A stretch of 64,000 nucleotides of DNA from Bacillus sp. AFS073361 (GTDB lineage: Bacteria > Bacillota > Bacilli > Bacillales > Cytobacillaceae). The position numbers and the translations under genes are program-made. The notes beneath the pieces were generated by a model. The model did not search any database, was not told where the DNA came from, and worked only from the letters and a program-made list of their open reading frames with translations. Of this stretch, positions 38,822 to 47,963 are shown in pieces. The DNA lies in NCBI RefSeq assembly GCF_002567005.1, contig NZ_NUZU01000016.1, forward strand, positions 1 through 64,000, in the 5' to 3' direction. Every line of letters begins with the position of its first letter. Within the stretch, counting starts at the first letter, position 1.

Positions 38822-39304
38822 ATGGAGCAAATTTTAAATAAATTGGATATGGAAAAAACGATTGGGGTTGTCACGTTATCCGATGGGGTGACGAAAGTTG
38901 GCATCCCCAAACTTTCTATGAGTAAAATCATACGAATTGTAAAGTTTCTTGGCGTGGATGGAGCCAAACTTTACGGTGAGTGCAGAGAAATTCTGTTGGA
39001 CCCAAAACTGGATGATATTGAGAAAGTAAGTGTAATCTTTGAAACGTTGAAAGAGGAACAATTGATTCGGGTGTTTTCCATCATGCTCGATCTGTCAGAC
39101 GAAGATGTGCTGGCGTTTGACCCGAACGAAATGCTTGAAATCCTATTGGTGTATGCGGATAAAACGGATTTACGAAAAACTTTTACCTTAGTCCGGCAGT
39201 TAATGAAAAAGATGTTCAACAAGGAACTGCCGGACAATCTGAAAGAGTGGTTCCCGAGGAGGAAGGTAGCTCCGACCGAAAATGGGAGCAAATCATCAAC
39301 CTGA
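38822..39304 (+). CDS. Tail assembly chaperone G
   Basis: This 160-residue protein follows AGGAGG. It is a helical acidic protein of the usual G-type size. The -1 frame is open from 39163 and continues to 39603, overlapping the end of this gene, which is the standard layout for a G/GT pair. G_AAA_AAG at 39205-39211 in the overlap is a candidate slip site. Acts with the GT form to assemble the tape measure. Confidence 0.78.
   Translation: MEQILNKLDMEKTIGVVTLSDGVTKVGIPKLSMSKIIRIVKFLGVDGAKLYGECREILLDPKLDDIEKVSVIFETLKEEQLIRVFSIMLDLSDEDVLAFDPNEMLEILLVYADKTDLRKTFTLVRQLMKKMFNKELPDNLKEWFPRRKVAPTENGSKSST
39205..39211 (+). promoter_or_regulatory. Candidate -1 ribosomal frameshift heptamer
   Basis: G_AAA_AAG in the zero frame (ATG AAA AAG), within the region where both frames are open. 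Not an ideal X_XXY_YYZ because the first base is G, but it is the best candidate seen. Confidence 0.45.
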
Positions 39305-39603
39305 TTATTTTTCAAATCGAAACCGTGTCAAAGCATTTCGGATATACCGAGGAGTATGTAATGGACCATACCCCGGCATGGATAAGACGGAAATTCGAGC
39401 AATCTCAACGTGAAGAATTTGCCGAGCACCAACGAAATGTATTTGCCGGGTTCCAGAGTTTGCTTTTATTGTTGGATGGAGCGTTTAACAAAGGAAAAGA
39501 CTTCAATAAGATTATGCCTCCAACATTAGAGGAAGCGATGAAGATAGAACGTCAGCAGAAAATCGCCCAAGAATCCTTTATTGCCGGGATTTGGTGGAAA
39601 TAG
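39247..39603 (+). CDS. Tail assembly chaperone T (frameshift extension)
   Basis: The frame is open from 39163 but has no ATG with an SD; the first GTG (39247) is poorly supported. I infer that it is made as a -1 frameshift extension of the upstream gene, giving a GT protein. About 118 residues, helical (ETVSKHFGYTEEYVMDHTPA; HQRNVFAGFQSLLLLLDGAF). Directly followed by the tape-measure gene after array 11. Confidence 0.7.
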   Translation: MVPEEEGSSDRKWEQIINLIIFQIETVSKHFGYTEEYVMDHTPAWIRRKFEQSQREEFAEHQRNVFAGFQSLLLLLDGAFNKGKDFNKIMPPTLEEAMKIERQQKIAQESFIAGIWWK

Positions 39604-39704
39604 TTAACATTAAGACTAATGTTAATTAGATTATTAACTCTAACTAAACATTAATTTTATTATTAACTCTAATATTAGGAATGACGTTAATTGTAATGCT
39701 AATG
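39603..39704 (+). repeat. TTAAYN array 11 (about 100 bp)
   Basis: TTAACA/TTAAGA/TTAATT/TTAACT/TTAATT units fill the gap before the tape-measure SD. Confidence 0.8.
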
Positions 39705-39727
39705 AATAGGTAAGGAGGTGTATGAAA

Positions 39728-41863
39728 ATGGCTGATGTAGGTAGTGCAAATATAGAGATTTCTGCCGATGATAGTCCTGCCAGGAGGAGTTTGTCCGGGT
39801 TTCTTGGTCACTTACGAGGCTTTGGGAGTATTGCGGCAGGAGTTGTCGGTGGACTAACTATATTTGAAGGCTTATCGAGTACCCTCCAAGGTGTGGCTAA
39901 TGCGACTATTGGTGCGAATGCCAATATGGAGCAATATGAAAATACCTTAACCACGGTTTTGAAATCGCACGACAAGGCAAAAGAAACGCTCCAATGGGCT
40001 GAGAAATTCGCGGCTCAAACTCCTTTCGAGATCCCGGACATTGTGGAGGCGACAACGAGACTTTCAGCGTATGGATTGAAAGCCCAGGATGTGTTGGGAG
40101 CAACCGGAGACATGGCTGCTGTTATGGGTAAACCACTCATGCAAGCCGTGGAAGCCGTTGCCGATGCCCAGACAGGTGAGCTCGAACGATTAAAAGAGTT
40201 CGGTATTACAAAGAACATGCTTATCGAAGAAGCAGCAGACACATACGGTGAGGCATTGGTCAATGAAAAAAATCAAATAGCAGACATGGATTTGCTCAAT
40301 AAAACGCTCTTTTCCCTCATGAACAAACGATTTAAGGGCGGTATGGAATTACAATCTCAAACGTTCAAAGGATTGGTCTCCAATGCCACGGATGGAATCG
40401 GTACACTGGCAAGGGAAATGTCCAAACCGATATTTGAAAAGTTGAAAGCAGGATTAGCCCAGGCTATTCCGGTTCTAACTGCTTTTACTTCCTTTGTCAC
40501 AGGAGACATGAAGGGAGCAAGAGAAACCTTAGTTGTGGCATTTGGAGAAGAAACAGCCGGGAAAATTGAGGGGTTCTTTGTAAAAATCCAAGGTTATTTT
40601 GAACAAGCTAAACAGTTTGTGAAAGATTTAGGACCGACACTGGACAATGTGAAAGGAATCCTGGTTAATTTATTCCCGATAATCAAGGATTTTGGTGCTC
40701 TGTTTGGATTAGCCGTAGGAGGAGCAGCCGAAGGACTTCCACCGTTATTAGAGGGCATTAGTGGAATTGGAAAAGCCGTGACCGGATGGGATGGTTTTAC
40801 TCCGATCGTGGAAGGACTTGCAGCCGGGTTTGGTACTTATAAATTAGCGGTCGAAGCCGTTACCCAGGCACAAGAGATATATGGAAAAGTAACGGCTGCC
40901 GTAACTCTGATACAAAGAGCTTGGACAGCGGCTGTTGCGGCTTCTGCTCTAGCCGGAGGAGGATTCAAAGGAGTTATCGCAGGGGTTCGAGCAGGAATGG
41001 CAGCTTTAAATCTGACAATGTTAGCTAATCCATTTGTATGGATTCCGGCACTGATTGTCGGGGTCATTATAGCATTGGTGGCTTTATATAGAAATTCTGA
41101 AACATTCCGTAAATTTGTTGATAAATTATGGGCCGGAATAAAAAAGGCATTTAACGGTTTCATTAGATGGGCAACCGTATCCCTTCCAAAATGGTGGAAT
41201 GATACGATTACCGGATTTAAAAATATGGGAAGTAAGGTATCAAGTTCATTCTCTAACTTGAAGGATTCAGCCGTTTCTAAAATAAAAGGTTTGTGGAACG
41301 GTGTTAAAGATTGGGTAGGAAAGATACCTGGCAAATTTACCGAAATGAAAAACAAAATCACTAGTACAGTGAAGGGGATAAACCTCTATTCTATCGGTAA
41401 AAACATTGTTCAAGGGTTGCTTAATGGATTAGGCAGCATGTTACGAAGTGTAAAAAATAAGGCTAGGGAAATATCCACTGCCGTTTCCAAGGCTATTAAG
41501 GATAAATTGAAAATGAAATCTCCGTCACGAGTAATGGTGGAGATTGGGGAATTTACTGGGCAAGGTTTCGTTCTAGGTATGGACAATATGATTGCGGATG
41601 TTTCCAGGAAAGCACGAAGAATGGGTGAGGCGGCAACGGATGTAGGAAATGTGGGAATCCCTATCCGTCAGCAAGCTGTGAATCTAGGAAAAATGGTCAA
41701 TAGCAAACTACCAGATATGAGTGGAGACAACAAAGGCCCATATGTGTTCCAGGTAAATATGAACAGTCGAACCGTTGCCCAAGAAGTCTATGAAGATATT
41801 TCAGCTTTACAAAATAGAGCAGAAACGCAAAACAGCCGTGCTAGAGGGGAGGTCAAATGGTAA
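39728..41863 (+). CDS. Tape measure protein
   Basis: ATG 39728 has AAGGAGGTG at 7 bp; ATG 39722 is too close. The 711-residue product has the TP901-type core at the N-terminus (NMEQYENTLTTVLKSHDKAK; FAAQTPFEIPDIVEATTRLS; GKPLMQAVEAVADAQTGELE). A Gly/Ala hydrophobic middle includes PFVWIPALIVGVIIALVALY (about 434-453). The C-terminal part has MKSPSRVMVEIGEFTGQGFV. The length would imply a tail of about 100 nm by the usual 1.5 angstrom per residue rule. Confidence 0.9.
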   Translation: MADVGSANIEISADDSPARRSLSGFLGHLRGFGSIAAGVVGGLTIFEGLSSTLQGVANATIGANANMEQYENTLTTVLKSHDKAKETLQWAEKFAAQTPFEIPDIVEATTRLSAYGLKAQDVLGATGDMAAVMGKPLMQAVEAVADAQTGELERLKEFGITKNMLIEEAADTYGEALVNEKNQIADMDLLNKTLFSLMNKRFKGGMELQSQTFKGLVSNATDGIGTLAREMSKPIFEKLKAGLAQAIPVLTAFTSFVTGDMKGARETLVVAFGEETAGKIEGFFVKIQGYFEQAKQFVKDLGPTLDNVKGILVNLFPIIKDFGALFGLAVGGAAEGLPPLLEGISGIGKAVTGWDGFTPIVEGLAAGFGTYKLAVEAVTQAQEIYGKVTAAVTLIQRAWTAAVAASALAGGGFKGVIAGVRAGMAALNLTMLANPFVWIPALIVGVIIALVALYRNSETFRKFVDKLWAGIKKAFNGFIRWATVSLPKWWNDTITGFKNMGSKVSSSFSNLKDSAVSKIKGLWNGVKDWVGKIPGKFTEMKNKITSTVKGINLYSIGKNIVQGLLNGLGSMLRSVKNKAREISTAVSKAIKDKLKMKSPSRVMVEIGEFTGQGFVLGMDNMIADVSRKARRMGEAATDVGNVGIPIRQQAVNLGKMVNSKLPDMSGDNKGPYVFQVNMNSRTVAQEVYEDISALQNRAETQNSRARGEVKW

Positions 41864-43315
41864 ATGTCATTTTTATATAAAGGAATTTCAAGTGAAAATT
41901 ACATGGTGGTCGAAAAAATAACCCGGTCCATTTTGCCTCCTCTGTCTCATACGGTGGTGGATGTTCCGAGTAGACCGGGCGTGTTCCATCAAAAAACAGT
42001 TGTTGGAGCTCGGACCATAACGGCACAGATTCGCATTAGACAAAATAATGTAATGGATTTAAACGCTATGATTCGAGCCATTGCTCAATGGCTATACTCG
42101 GAAAGTCCTCAAAAATTGTCTCTGACAAAAGAGCCTGGGCGATGTTATTTGGCGGTTTTGAGTGGAGACACAGATCTCGATGAAATTGTGACCGTGGGTA
42201 AAGGGGAATTAACCTTTTTATGCACGGACCCGATTGCTTACGATGAAGTAGAAACCCTTATGACTATCACGGATAGTCCTCAGACCGTGGAAATTGAAGG
42301 AACGGCTCCGACATTTCCAATTATCAAAGCAACGTTTAACCAGGACACGACTTATTTCGCCTATTTTACGGCATATGAAAATGAGCAAGTTATTTTAGGG
42401 GAAGCCGTGGACGAAGAAACTCAGACTTCAAAAAATACAATGGTGAGAGTGTTCCATGACCCGATGCAAACCACTACTGGATGGGCAGCCGGGGGAAATG
42501 TAATTGATAATGGAACGGTTACTGGCACGATGGCGGTAGGTGGAAGCGAATATTTCACATATAGCAGCTTGGGGAGTGGCTCAAATTGGCATGGGCCAGC
42601 ACTCAAAAAATCCTTAACTACGCCTATTGATAATTTCCGTGTGGAAGCATGGATGAAATTAAAAACCTCTAAGAACGTAAAGGAACAAGCACGAGTGGAG
42701 GTAATTTTGCTCGATGTGAACTCCAACGTTATCGGAAAACTTTCCATGCGTGATAGTTATACAACCAAAAGAGGCGTGAAAGCCGTTCTCCGAATTGGTC
42801 CGGATGATAATGCCTATTACCTGATTAATGGTGAAGGTAAAAAAAGCGGTTATTGGAATGATTTTTATGGGAAATTGCGTTTAGAAAAGAAGGGAAAATG
42901 GTGGTATGCCTATGTGGGCGTACTTGAACCGAATGGAAAATACACCAAAACATGGAATGCGAAATATTACGACAAAAGCAATAAGTGGACTGCTGATTTG
43001 GCACAAGTGGTTGTAACCGTGAATGGGTATGGAACAAGTCCGGTGCCTACTCCTGACAATCTTTTTGTTTCGTCTATTCAAATATTTTCTACGAGTACAT
43101 TGGCGACGCAAGAGGTTCCAGTGATTGCCTCAGCCGGGGATGTTATTGAAATCAATCATTTGACCAAAGAAGTGTTGCTCAATGGAGAGGATTATCGGGA
43201 AGTGTTAGATCCGTCTAGTAATTTGTTTGCGCTTAGCAACGGAGCAACAGATTTAGGATTTGAGCCATTTGATGCTGCGGCTATTGAACTCAGCTATCAA
43301 GGGCGGTGGAAATAA
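41864..43315 (+). CDS. Distal tail protein (Dit-like) with inserted domain
   Basis: This 483-residue protein follows GAGGTC. The N-terminal 130 residues are a siphovirus Dit domain (DVPSRPGVFHQKTVVGART; AIAQWLYSESPQKLSLTKEP). Residues about 185-410 look like an inserted beta-sandwich, possibly carbohydrate-binding (TTTGWAAGGNVIDNGTVTGT; YNLINGEGKKS-like region). The Dit C-terminal part resumes at about 420 (AGDVIEINHLTKEVLLNGED). Evolved Dit proteins use such inserts to contact the host surface. Confidence 0.8.
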   Translation: MSFLYKGISSENYMVVEKITRSILPPLSHTVVDVPSRPGVFHQKTVVGARTITAQIRIRQNNVMDLNAMIRAIAQWLYSESPQKLSLTKEPGRCYLAVLSGDTDLDEIVTVGKGELTFLCTDPIAYDEVETLMTITDSPQTVEIEGTAPTFPIIKATFNQDTTYFAYFTAYENEQVILGEAVDEETQTSKNTMVRVFHDPMQTTTGWAAGGNVIDNGTVTGTMAVGGSEYFTYSSLGSGSNWHGPALKKSLTTPIDNFRVEAWMKLKTSKNVKEQARVEVILLDVNSNVIGKLSMRDSYTTKRGVKAVLRIGPDDNAYYLINGEGKKSGYWNDFYGKLRLEKKGKWWYAYVGVLEPNGKYTKTWNAKYYDKSNKWTADLAQVVVTVNGYGTSPVPTPDNLFVSSIQIFSTSTLATQEVPVIASAGDVIEINHLTKEVLLNGEDYREVLDPSSNLFALSNGATDLGFEPFDAAAIELSYQGRWK

Positions 43316-46300
43316 TGATTTATATTTTGAATGACCAGGAAAAAATCGTAGCCCAATTGGTGAGCGATGGTTCCCAGGGGTGTTCCTATTGGGATGATGA
43401 ATTTACCGAAAAAATAGGGGATGCCTATATCACTTTGAAGTTTTCAATGGATGCAAACCATGTGGATGCTGCCGAAGTGTATGCTTATCGGAAATGCTTA
43501 ATCCAGGACATGGACGGAAACTTTCAGATGTTTCGTATGATGGAAGTTATAGACATTGAAAATGACGATGGAAGCTCCGTGAAAGAAGTCTATGCCGAGC
43601 ATATGGCTCTTGATTTATTAGCGAATATTATCAGGCCTCAGAACGTAAGTGGGTACACTGCCGAGCAATATATGGATTTTATTCTTCAAAATACAAGATG
43701 GCAAGCCGGGAGAGTGGAATGGCTAGGAACGGCTGCTATTAATTTCACGGAATATACGACTACCATTGATGCCTTGATTCAAGGGGCTGCAGCATATGGA
43801 GGAGAATTTCGTTTTCGAGTAGAACTAAATGGACCAAGGGTATCCGGTTGCTATATTGATTTAGTCCTGGAAAGAGGCAATAAAACCGGGTTAATCATAG
43901 AGTACGATTTTAATATGAAACAAATACAACGCACCGAAGATGTGAAAGAAGTGTATACGGCACTTATTGGAGTGGCTCAGAGCACCTCTGGAAGTGGGTA
44001 TATGACATTTGCGAATTTAGATGTAACCGATAAGCCTGTTGGTCAGGACTGGATTGGAGACGATGATGCCCTTCAACGGTTTGGTATTTTACTGCCGAAC
44101 GGAGAAAAACAACACCGGATGGGTGTTTTTATTTTTAGTGGGGAAAATCCTACTCCGACCTTATTGCTGAGTGAGACTAGAAAAGCACTGGCCACTCGTA
44201 AAAAGCCTCAGTATCTTTACTCCACTACTCCGGTAGATTTGGAGAGGATGCTCGGTTATAGCCATTTGAAAATGCGAATAGGGGATACCATCGCTATTCA
44301 GAATTATGACTTCAATCCTCCTTTATTAATAGAGGCTAGGATTTTGGAGTTAACACGTTCGCAAACCGATCCGTCCAGAGATAAGGTGGTTTTGGGTGAA
44401 TATCGGGATATATTGAGGGAATCTCAGTATGCGATCGTAAACAGTTTGAGAATGGAAGTTATGAGAAACCGTGCGACTTGGGATGTAACAGGGACACAGG
44501 TTTTTCGCCAAACAACGCCCCCGGAAGATACTACGGCTATATGGGTAGATACCTCCGGTGATATAGATATAATCAAAACGTTTAATCCGGCAACTGGAAT
44601 ATGGGAAAAAGCAACACCGACAACAGCCTCCGAAGTGGGAGCTGCGACCGTATCCCAGGCTCAGGATTTAGCGAATACGGCTCAGTCTAATGCCGAGGCT
44701 ACGGCAGCATCGTTGGCGAATAGTGCAGAGCAAAATGCGAAGGATTATGCGGAACCGGAAATGCAAGTAGGTAACACGGCACCAACGGATACAACGAAAA
44801 AATGGCTCGATACCTCAACAAACCCGGCAAGGCTGAAATATTGGAATGGAACAACCTGGGTGCTTGCAACTCCGACATTACCCTATCATGTAGGGGCAGA
44901 TGAAGCTATCTATAAGCAGACCACAGCCCCGGCTCATTCGGACGGTAGGCTATGGATGAATACAAGTGTTACCCCTAATATTTTATATAGAAGTAATGGA
45001 ACGGCATGGATAAAGGTCACTCCGACAGCGGCTAGTGAAGTCGGGGCAGAATCCTCTATCTATAAACAAGCAACGGCCCCGGCTCATTCAACTGGAAGGT
45101 TATGGCTAGATACAAGTAAGACCCCGAATGTGTTAAATCGTTCAACAGGAACAGCATGGGTAAAGGTCACTCCGACAACGCCTGGTGAAGTAGGGGCTGA
45201 GGTTGCCGGAGCGGCTGCAATTGCCGAATCGAACGCTAAGGCTGCGGCTCAAACTTATGCAAATACAGCCGAACAAAATGCAAAAACGGCAGCTCAAACG
45301 GCAGCAGATAAAGCAGAGGAAAACGCTAAATTGTTTGCCGGAAACGCCTCGAATATTAAATCAGGTATTTTGGATGTAGCTTCCGTACCAATACAAACTG
45401 CTGAGAGTGGAGCTCGTATCGTTTGGGATGGCACAAATGGATTGGTCCAATATGATGCGAATGGAAATGTGGTTACGCAGTTAGGACTAAACGGTTCTGC
45501 GAAATTTGCAGGGGAGTTGTTGGCTGCGACTGGAACATTTACCGGAACTCTATTTGGGGTAGATGGTACATTCTCAGGGGATATTGCCACCAACGATTTA
45601 TTTCTAAATCCAACAGACTTTGAATATCAAGGTCATTCATCCATTCGGTTTCAGACCGGACATTTGGGTGCAACAGGAGATACCTACACCAAATCAGGAT
45701 ATATAATAGTCGATTCCTTTAATCAGCAATTGTCTATTTACGGACAAGAAGATGGATTGATTAATGGAGTGGCTATTGCATCGGATTTAGATATTGATGG
45801 GCATGTCACTATTAGTAGTGGTTTGTATGTTAGTGGTGTTCATGAAGTGAACGGAAACAGTAATGTATTCAAAATGGTTGGTACAGACCATGTATATATG
45901 GAATTTTTTGCAGATGGCCCTTCCACTAGAAGTGGATGGATTGGGTATAGCTATGGTGGAGACACCACCATGCAAGTTAGAAATGACTATGGCGACCTGA
46001 TGCTTCAAGCAAAATACTCTACGAATCAGATATTGCTTGGCAGCGATTTAAACGCTAGGGATAAAAACGTAGTTGGCGTTAAGAAAATGACTGCGACAAA
46101 CGGAGTCGCCTTTGAATCTAAAGATGCTTGGCTTCGTATTAATGACGCGTCTGGTGGTTCTGCTAATCATACAAGTGGAGTGTATTTTGGAAGTTCTATT
46201 GTACGAACAGATGGCACGTTACAAGTAGGAAATGCGGGTCTGTATTTTAGCGCGAGCTCGACAGGAACAGTAATAAATACAACTTTAGATATGAAGAATC

Positions 46301-47139
46301 ACAACGTAGAAAACGTGAATCATTTGACCATCAATGATTTTGGGGCAAACGAAGGGATCGAGTGGAAAAGTGGAGGAGCATATAGCAACTGGCTCATTCA
46401 TGTTACAGATGATGTTGGTACCGGAAACGTAGCAACCACAAACTACCCTCTGCAATTTTTCATTAATGGCGCAAGAGCCGTGACATTTGGTACCACTGGA
46501 AATCTATATATCACAGGAAGTTTATTTAAAGCACAAGGCTCAGGGGTAACACTTACAAGCGAAGGTGACACGGTTCTTAAAAGTGATAAGAGTGGGTCAG
46601 GGTCTGGGCTCAGTGTTGGCACCGATGGATCGCCTCGTATTTGGTCTATGGATATTTACAATCGAAAATATTCTAGTGGAACGGTTGCGGTTCAAATCAC
46701 AACCTCTGGAACGCTCGGGGTTCCATCTTCTTCTGAAAAATACAAGTTAGATATTCAAGATGTTAGCGATGAAATGCCTGATAAGATATTAGAAATCAAT
46801 CCGAGAATGTGGTACGACAAAACATCCGTTGAACAATATGCTGAGTATTTAACGAAGATTAGCAACAAGAATATGGATGGAACTGATAGCGAGGTAGAAG
46901 ATGCTGAGTTACCTGATTTTCCCGAAATTAAAAGGGCGTTCGGCTTAATCGCTGAGGAAGTGGAACAAGCAGGATTAAGCGATTTTGTATTTTATAGCCA
47001 GGATGAAGATGGCTATAAGCAAATCGAAACGCTTATGTATGACAGGATGTGGGTGCTATTAATCCCTATCATTAGAAAGCAAAAGGAACAAATAGCAGCC
47101 CTGGAAGAAAAGATAAATAAAATTGGAGGCATAGCATGA
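43315..47139 (+). CDS. Tail tip / receptor-binding protein with Tal-like N-terminus and S74 chaperone
   Basis: ATG 43315 overlaps the Dit stop. The 1274-residue product has a Tal/prophage endopeptidase-like base (1-380: YAEHMALDLLANIIRPQNVS; LLIEARILELTRSQTDPSRD). Four repeats of about 43 residues then follow (44508-45190; each with APxxxxRLW-D/N-TS and WxKxTPT-EVGA). An Ala-rich coiled coil and a long beta-helix-like shaft come next. The C-terminal S74 intramolecular chaperone (about 1140-1274: SEKYKLDIQDV; FGLIAEEVEQAGL) probably cleaves itself off, with Ser/Lys at the SSEKYK segment. Likely receptor binding. Confidence 0.85.
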   Translation: MIYILNDQEKIVAQLVSDGSQGCSYWDDEFTEKIGDAYITLKFSMDANHVDAAEVYAYRKCLIQDMDGNFQMFRMMEVIDIENDDGSSVKEVYAEHMALDLLANIIRPQNVSGYTAEQYMDFILQNTRWQAGRVEWLGTAAINFTEYTTTIDALIQGAAAYGGEFRFRVELNGPRVSGCYIDLVLERGNKTGLIIEYDFNMKQIQRTEDVKEVYTALIGVAQSTSGSGYMTFANLDVTDKPVGQDWIGDDDALQRFGILLPNGEKQHRMGVFIFSGENPTPTLLLSETRKALATRKKPQYLYSTTPVDLERMLGYSHLKMRIGDTIAIQNYDFNPPLLIEARILELTRSQTDPSRDKVVLGEYRDILRESQYAIVNSLRMEVMRNRATWDVTGTQVFRQTTPPEDTTAIWVDTSGDIDIIKTFNPATGIWEKATPTTASEVGAATVSQAQDLANTAQSNAEATAASLANSAEQNAKDYAEPEMQVGNTAPTDTTKKWLDTSTNPARLKYWNGTTWVLATPTLPYHVGADEAIYKQTTAPAHSDGRLWMNTSVTPNILYRSNGTAWIKVTPTAASEVGAESSIYKQATAPAHSTGRLWLDTSKTPNVLNRSTGTAWVKVTPTTPGEVGAEVAGAAAIAESNAKAAAQTYANTAEQNAKTAAQTAADKAEENAKLFAGNASNIKSGILDVASVPIQTAESGARIVWDGTNGLVQYDANGNVVTQLGLNGSAKFAGELLAATGTFTGTLFGVDGTFSGDIATNDLFLNPTDFEYQGHSSIRFQTGHLGATGDTYTKSGYIIVDSFNQQLSIYGQEDGLINGVAIASDLDIDGHVTISSGLYVSGVHEVNGNSNVFKMVGTDHVYMEFFADGPSTRSGWIGYSYGGDTTMQVRNDYGDLMLQAKYSTNQILLGSDLNARDKNVVGVKKMTATNGVAFESKDAWLRINDASGGSANHTSGVYFGSSIVRTDGTLQVGNAGLYFSASSTGTVINTTLDMKNHNVENVNHLTINDFGANEGIEWKSGGAYSNWLIHVTDDVGTGNVATTNYPLQFFINGARAVTFGTTGNLYITGSLFKAQGSGVTLTSEGDTVLKSDKSGSGSGLSVGTDGSPRIWSMDIYNRKYSSGTVAVQITTSGTLGVPSSSEKYKLDIQDVSDEMPDKILEINPRMWYDKTSVEQYAEYLTKISNKNMDGTDSEVEDAELPDFPEIKRAFGLIAEEVEQAGLSDFVFYSQDEDGYKQIETLMYDRMWVLLIPIIRKQKEQIAALEEKINKIGGIA

Positions 47140-47300
47140 CACAACAACCGAAACCACTGGATTTAACCAATCACATGAAGATGATATTAGGAGAAATGCA
47201 GTATCAAAATATTTTATTGAAGGCTGAGAACACGGAGCTCCGAAAGGCATTGGCAGAATTTAATAATCAAAAGGAAAAATCAGCCGAGCAAGAGGGTTGA
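47136..47300 (+). CDS. Small coiled-coil protein (54 residues)
   Basis: ATG 47136 overlaps the tail-tip stop (ATGA). Leu-zipper-like helix (MILGEMQYQNILLKAENTEL). Similar XkdX/BhlA-type small proteins lie between tail fibre and lysis genes. A terminator follows at its stop. Confidence 0.55.
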   Translation: MTQQPKPLDLTNHMKMILGEMQYQNILLKAENTELRKALAEFNNQKEKSAEQEG

Positions 47301-47309
47301 TTTTTTTTA
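47280..47309 (+). terminator. Terminator at the end of the tail operon
   Basis: TCAGCC pairs with GGTTGA (one G-U) around 9-10 bases, then T8. Confidence 0.6.
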
Positions 47310-47333
47310 TTCCAAAAAGGAGGGTCGCTTTAT

Positions 47334-47909
47334 ATGCAGCAGAACGAAATGTTTGAAAAAAATCTAGGGTTAGTTGGATTTTTTGCCAATATGTTATCTC
47401 AAAAAGCCACTCCGAAAGGATATTTTGATTTTAAGGATTTTTTCCAAGAAGGAAGCATTGGTTTATGGAAAGCGTGTCATACTTACAAACCAGAAAAGGG
47501 AAATACGTTTTCCACCTATGCCGGACGATGTATCCAAAACGAAATTTTAATGTATTTGAGAAGAGAAGGACGAAAAATTGCTAGTGCTACGTTGGATGCG
47601 GAGATTCCGAGTAAAGATAATGGTCTTGATACGGAAACTTTCAAAGATTTGATTGAGGACAAATTTGATACAGAAGATGAAGTAATGGCCAATGATTTAA
47701 AGGACTTTTTTTACAACGAGGCGAATCTCCAATTTTCTAAAAAACGGAGAGAGCATGTAGAGGAACGAGAGAGAGAGATTTACGATCTGTTAATGCAAGG
47801 GTACAAGCAAACGGAGATTAAAGTGATGTTGGGCGTTAGTCAAAGAGTAGTTGCTCATCATTTTGCGAGCATCCGACAAAGAATTACTAACGGTTGGATT
47901 TATAATTAA
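47334..47909 (+). CDS. Sigma-70-family-like factor
   Basis: This 191-residue protein has AAGGAGGG 8 bp before ATG. Region 2 is clear: FKDFFQEGSIGLWKACHTYK and NTFSTYAGRCIQNEILMYLR. An acidic linker and a region-4-like end, LLMQGYKQTEIKVMLGVSQR, follow. It resembles the sporulation/flagellar-type short sigmas more than ECF. It sits alone between a terminator and the lysis cassette. It could direct transcription of phage-specific promoters, such as the four 26-bp boxes; that is a hypothesis. Confidence 0.78.
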   Translation: MQQNEMFEKNLGLVGFFANMLSQKATPKGYFDFKDFFQEGSIGLWKACHTYKPEKGNTFSTYAGRCIQNEILMYLRREGRKIASATLDAEIPSKDNGLDTETFKDLIEDKFDTEDEVMANDLKDFFYNEANLQFSKKRREHVEEREREIYDLLMQGYKQTEIKVMLGVSQRVVAHHFASIRQRITNGWIYN

Positions 47910-47948
47910 TATTAGTATTAACACTAATATTAATTATAATACTATTTT
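47906..47948 (+). repeat. TTAAYN array 12
   Basis: TTAATA/TTAGTA/TTAACA/TTAATT units between the sigma-like gene and the amidase SD. Confidence 0.8.
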
Positions 47949-47963
47949 TAAGGAGTGGATTTT

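Noticed and set aside
40837-41361. 174-codon minus-strand frame opposite the tape measure gene
   Set aside because: Shadow of a long, clearly coding gene on the plus strand; no SD.
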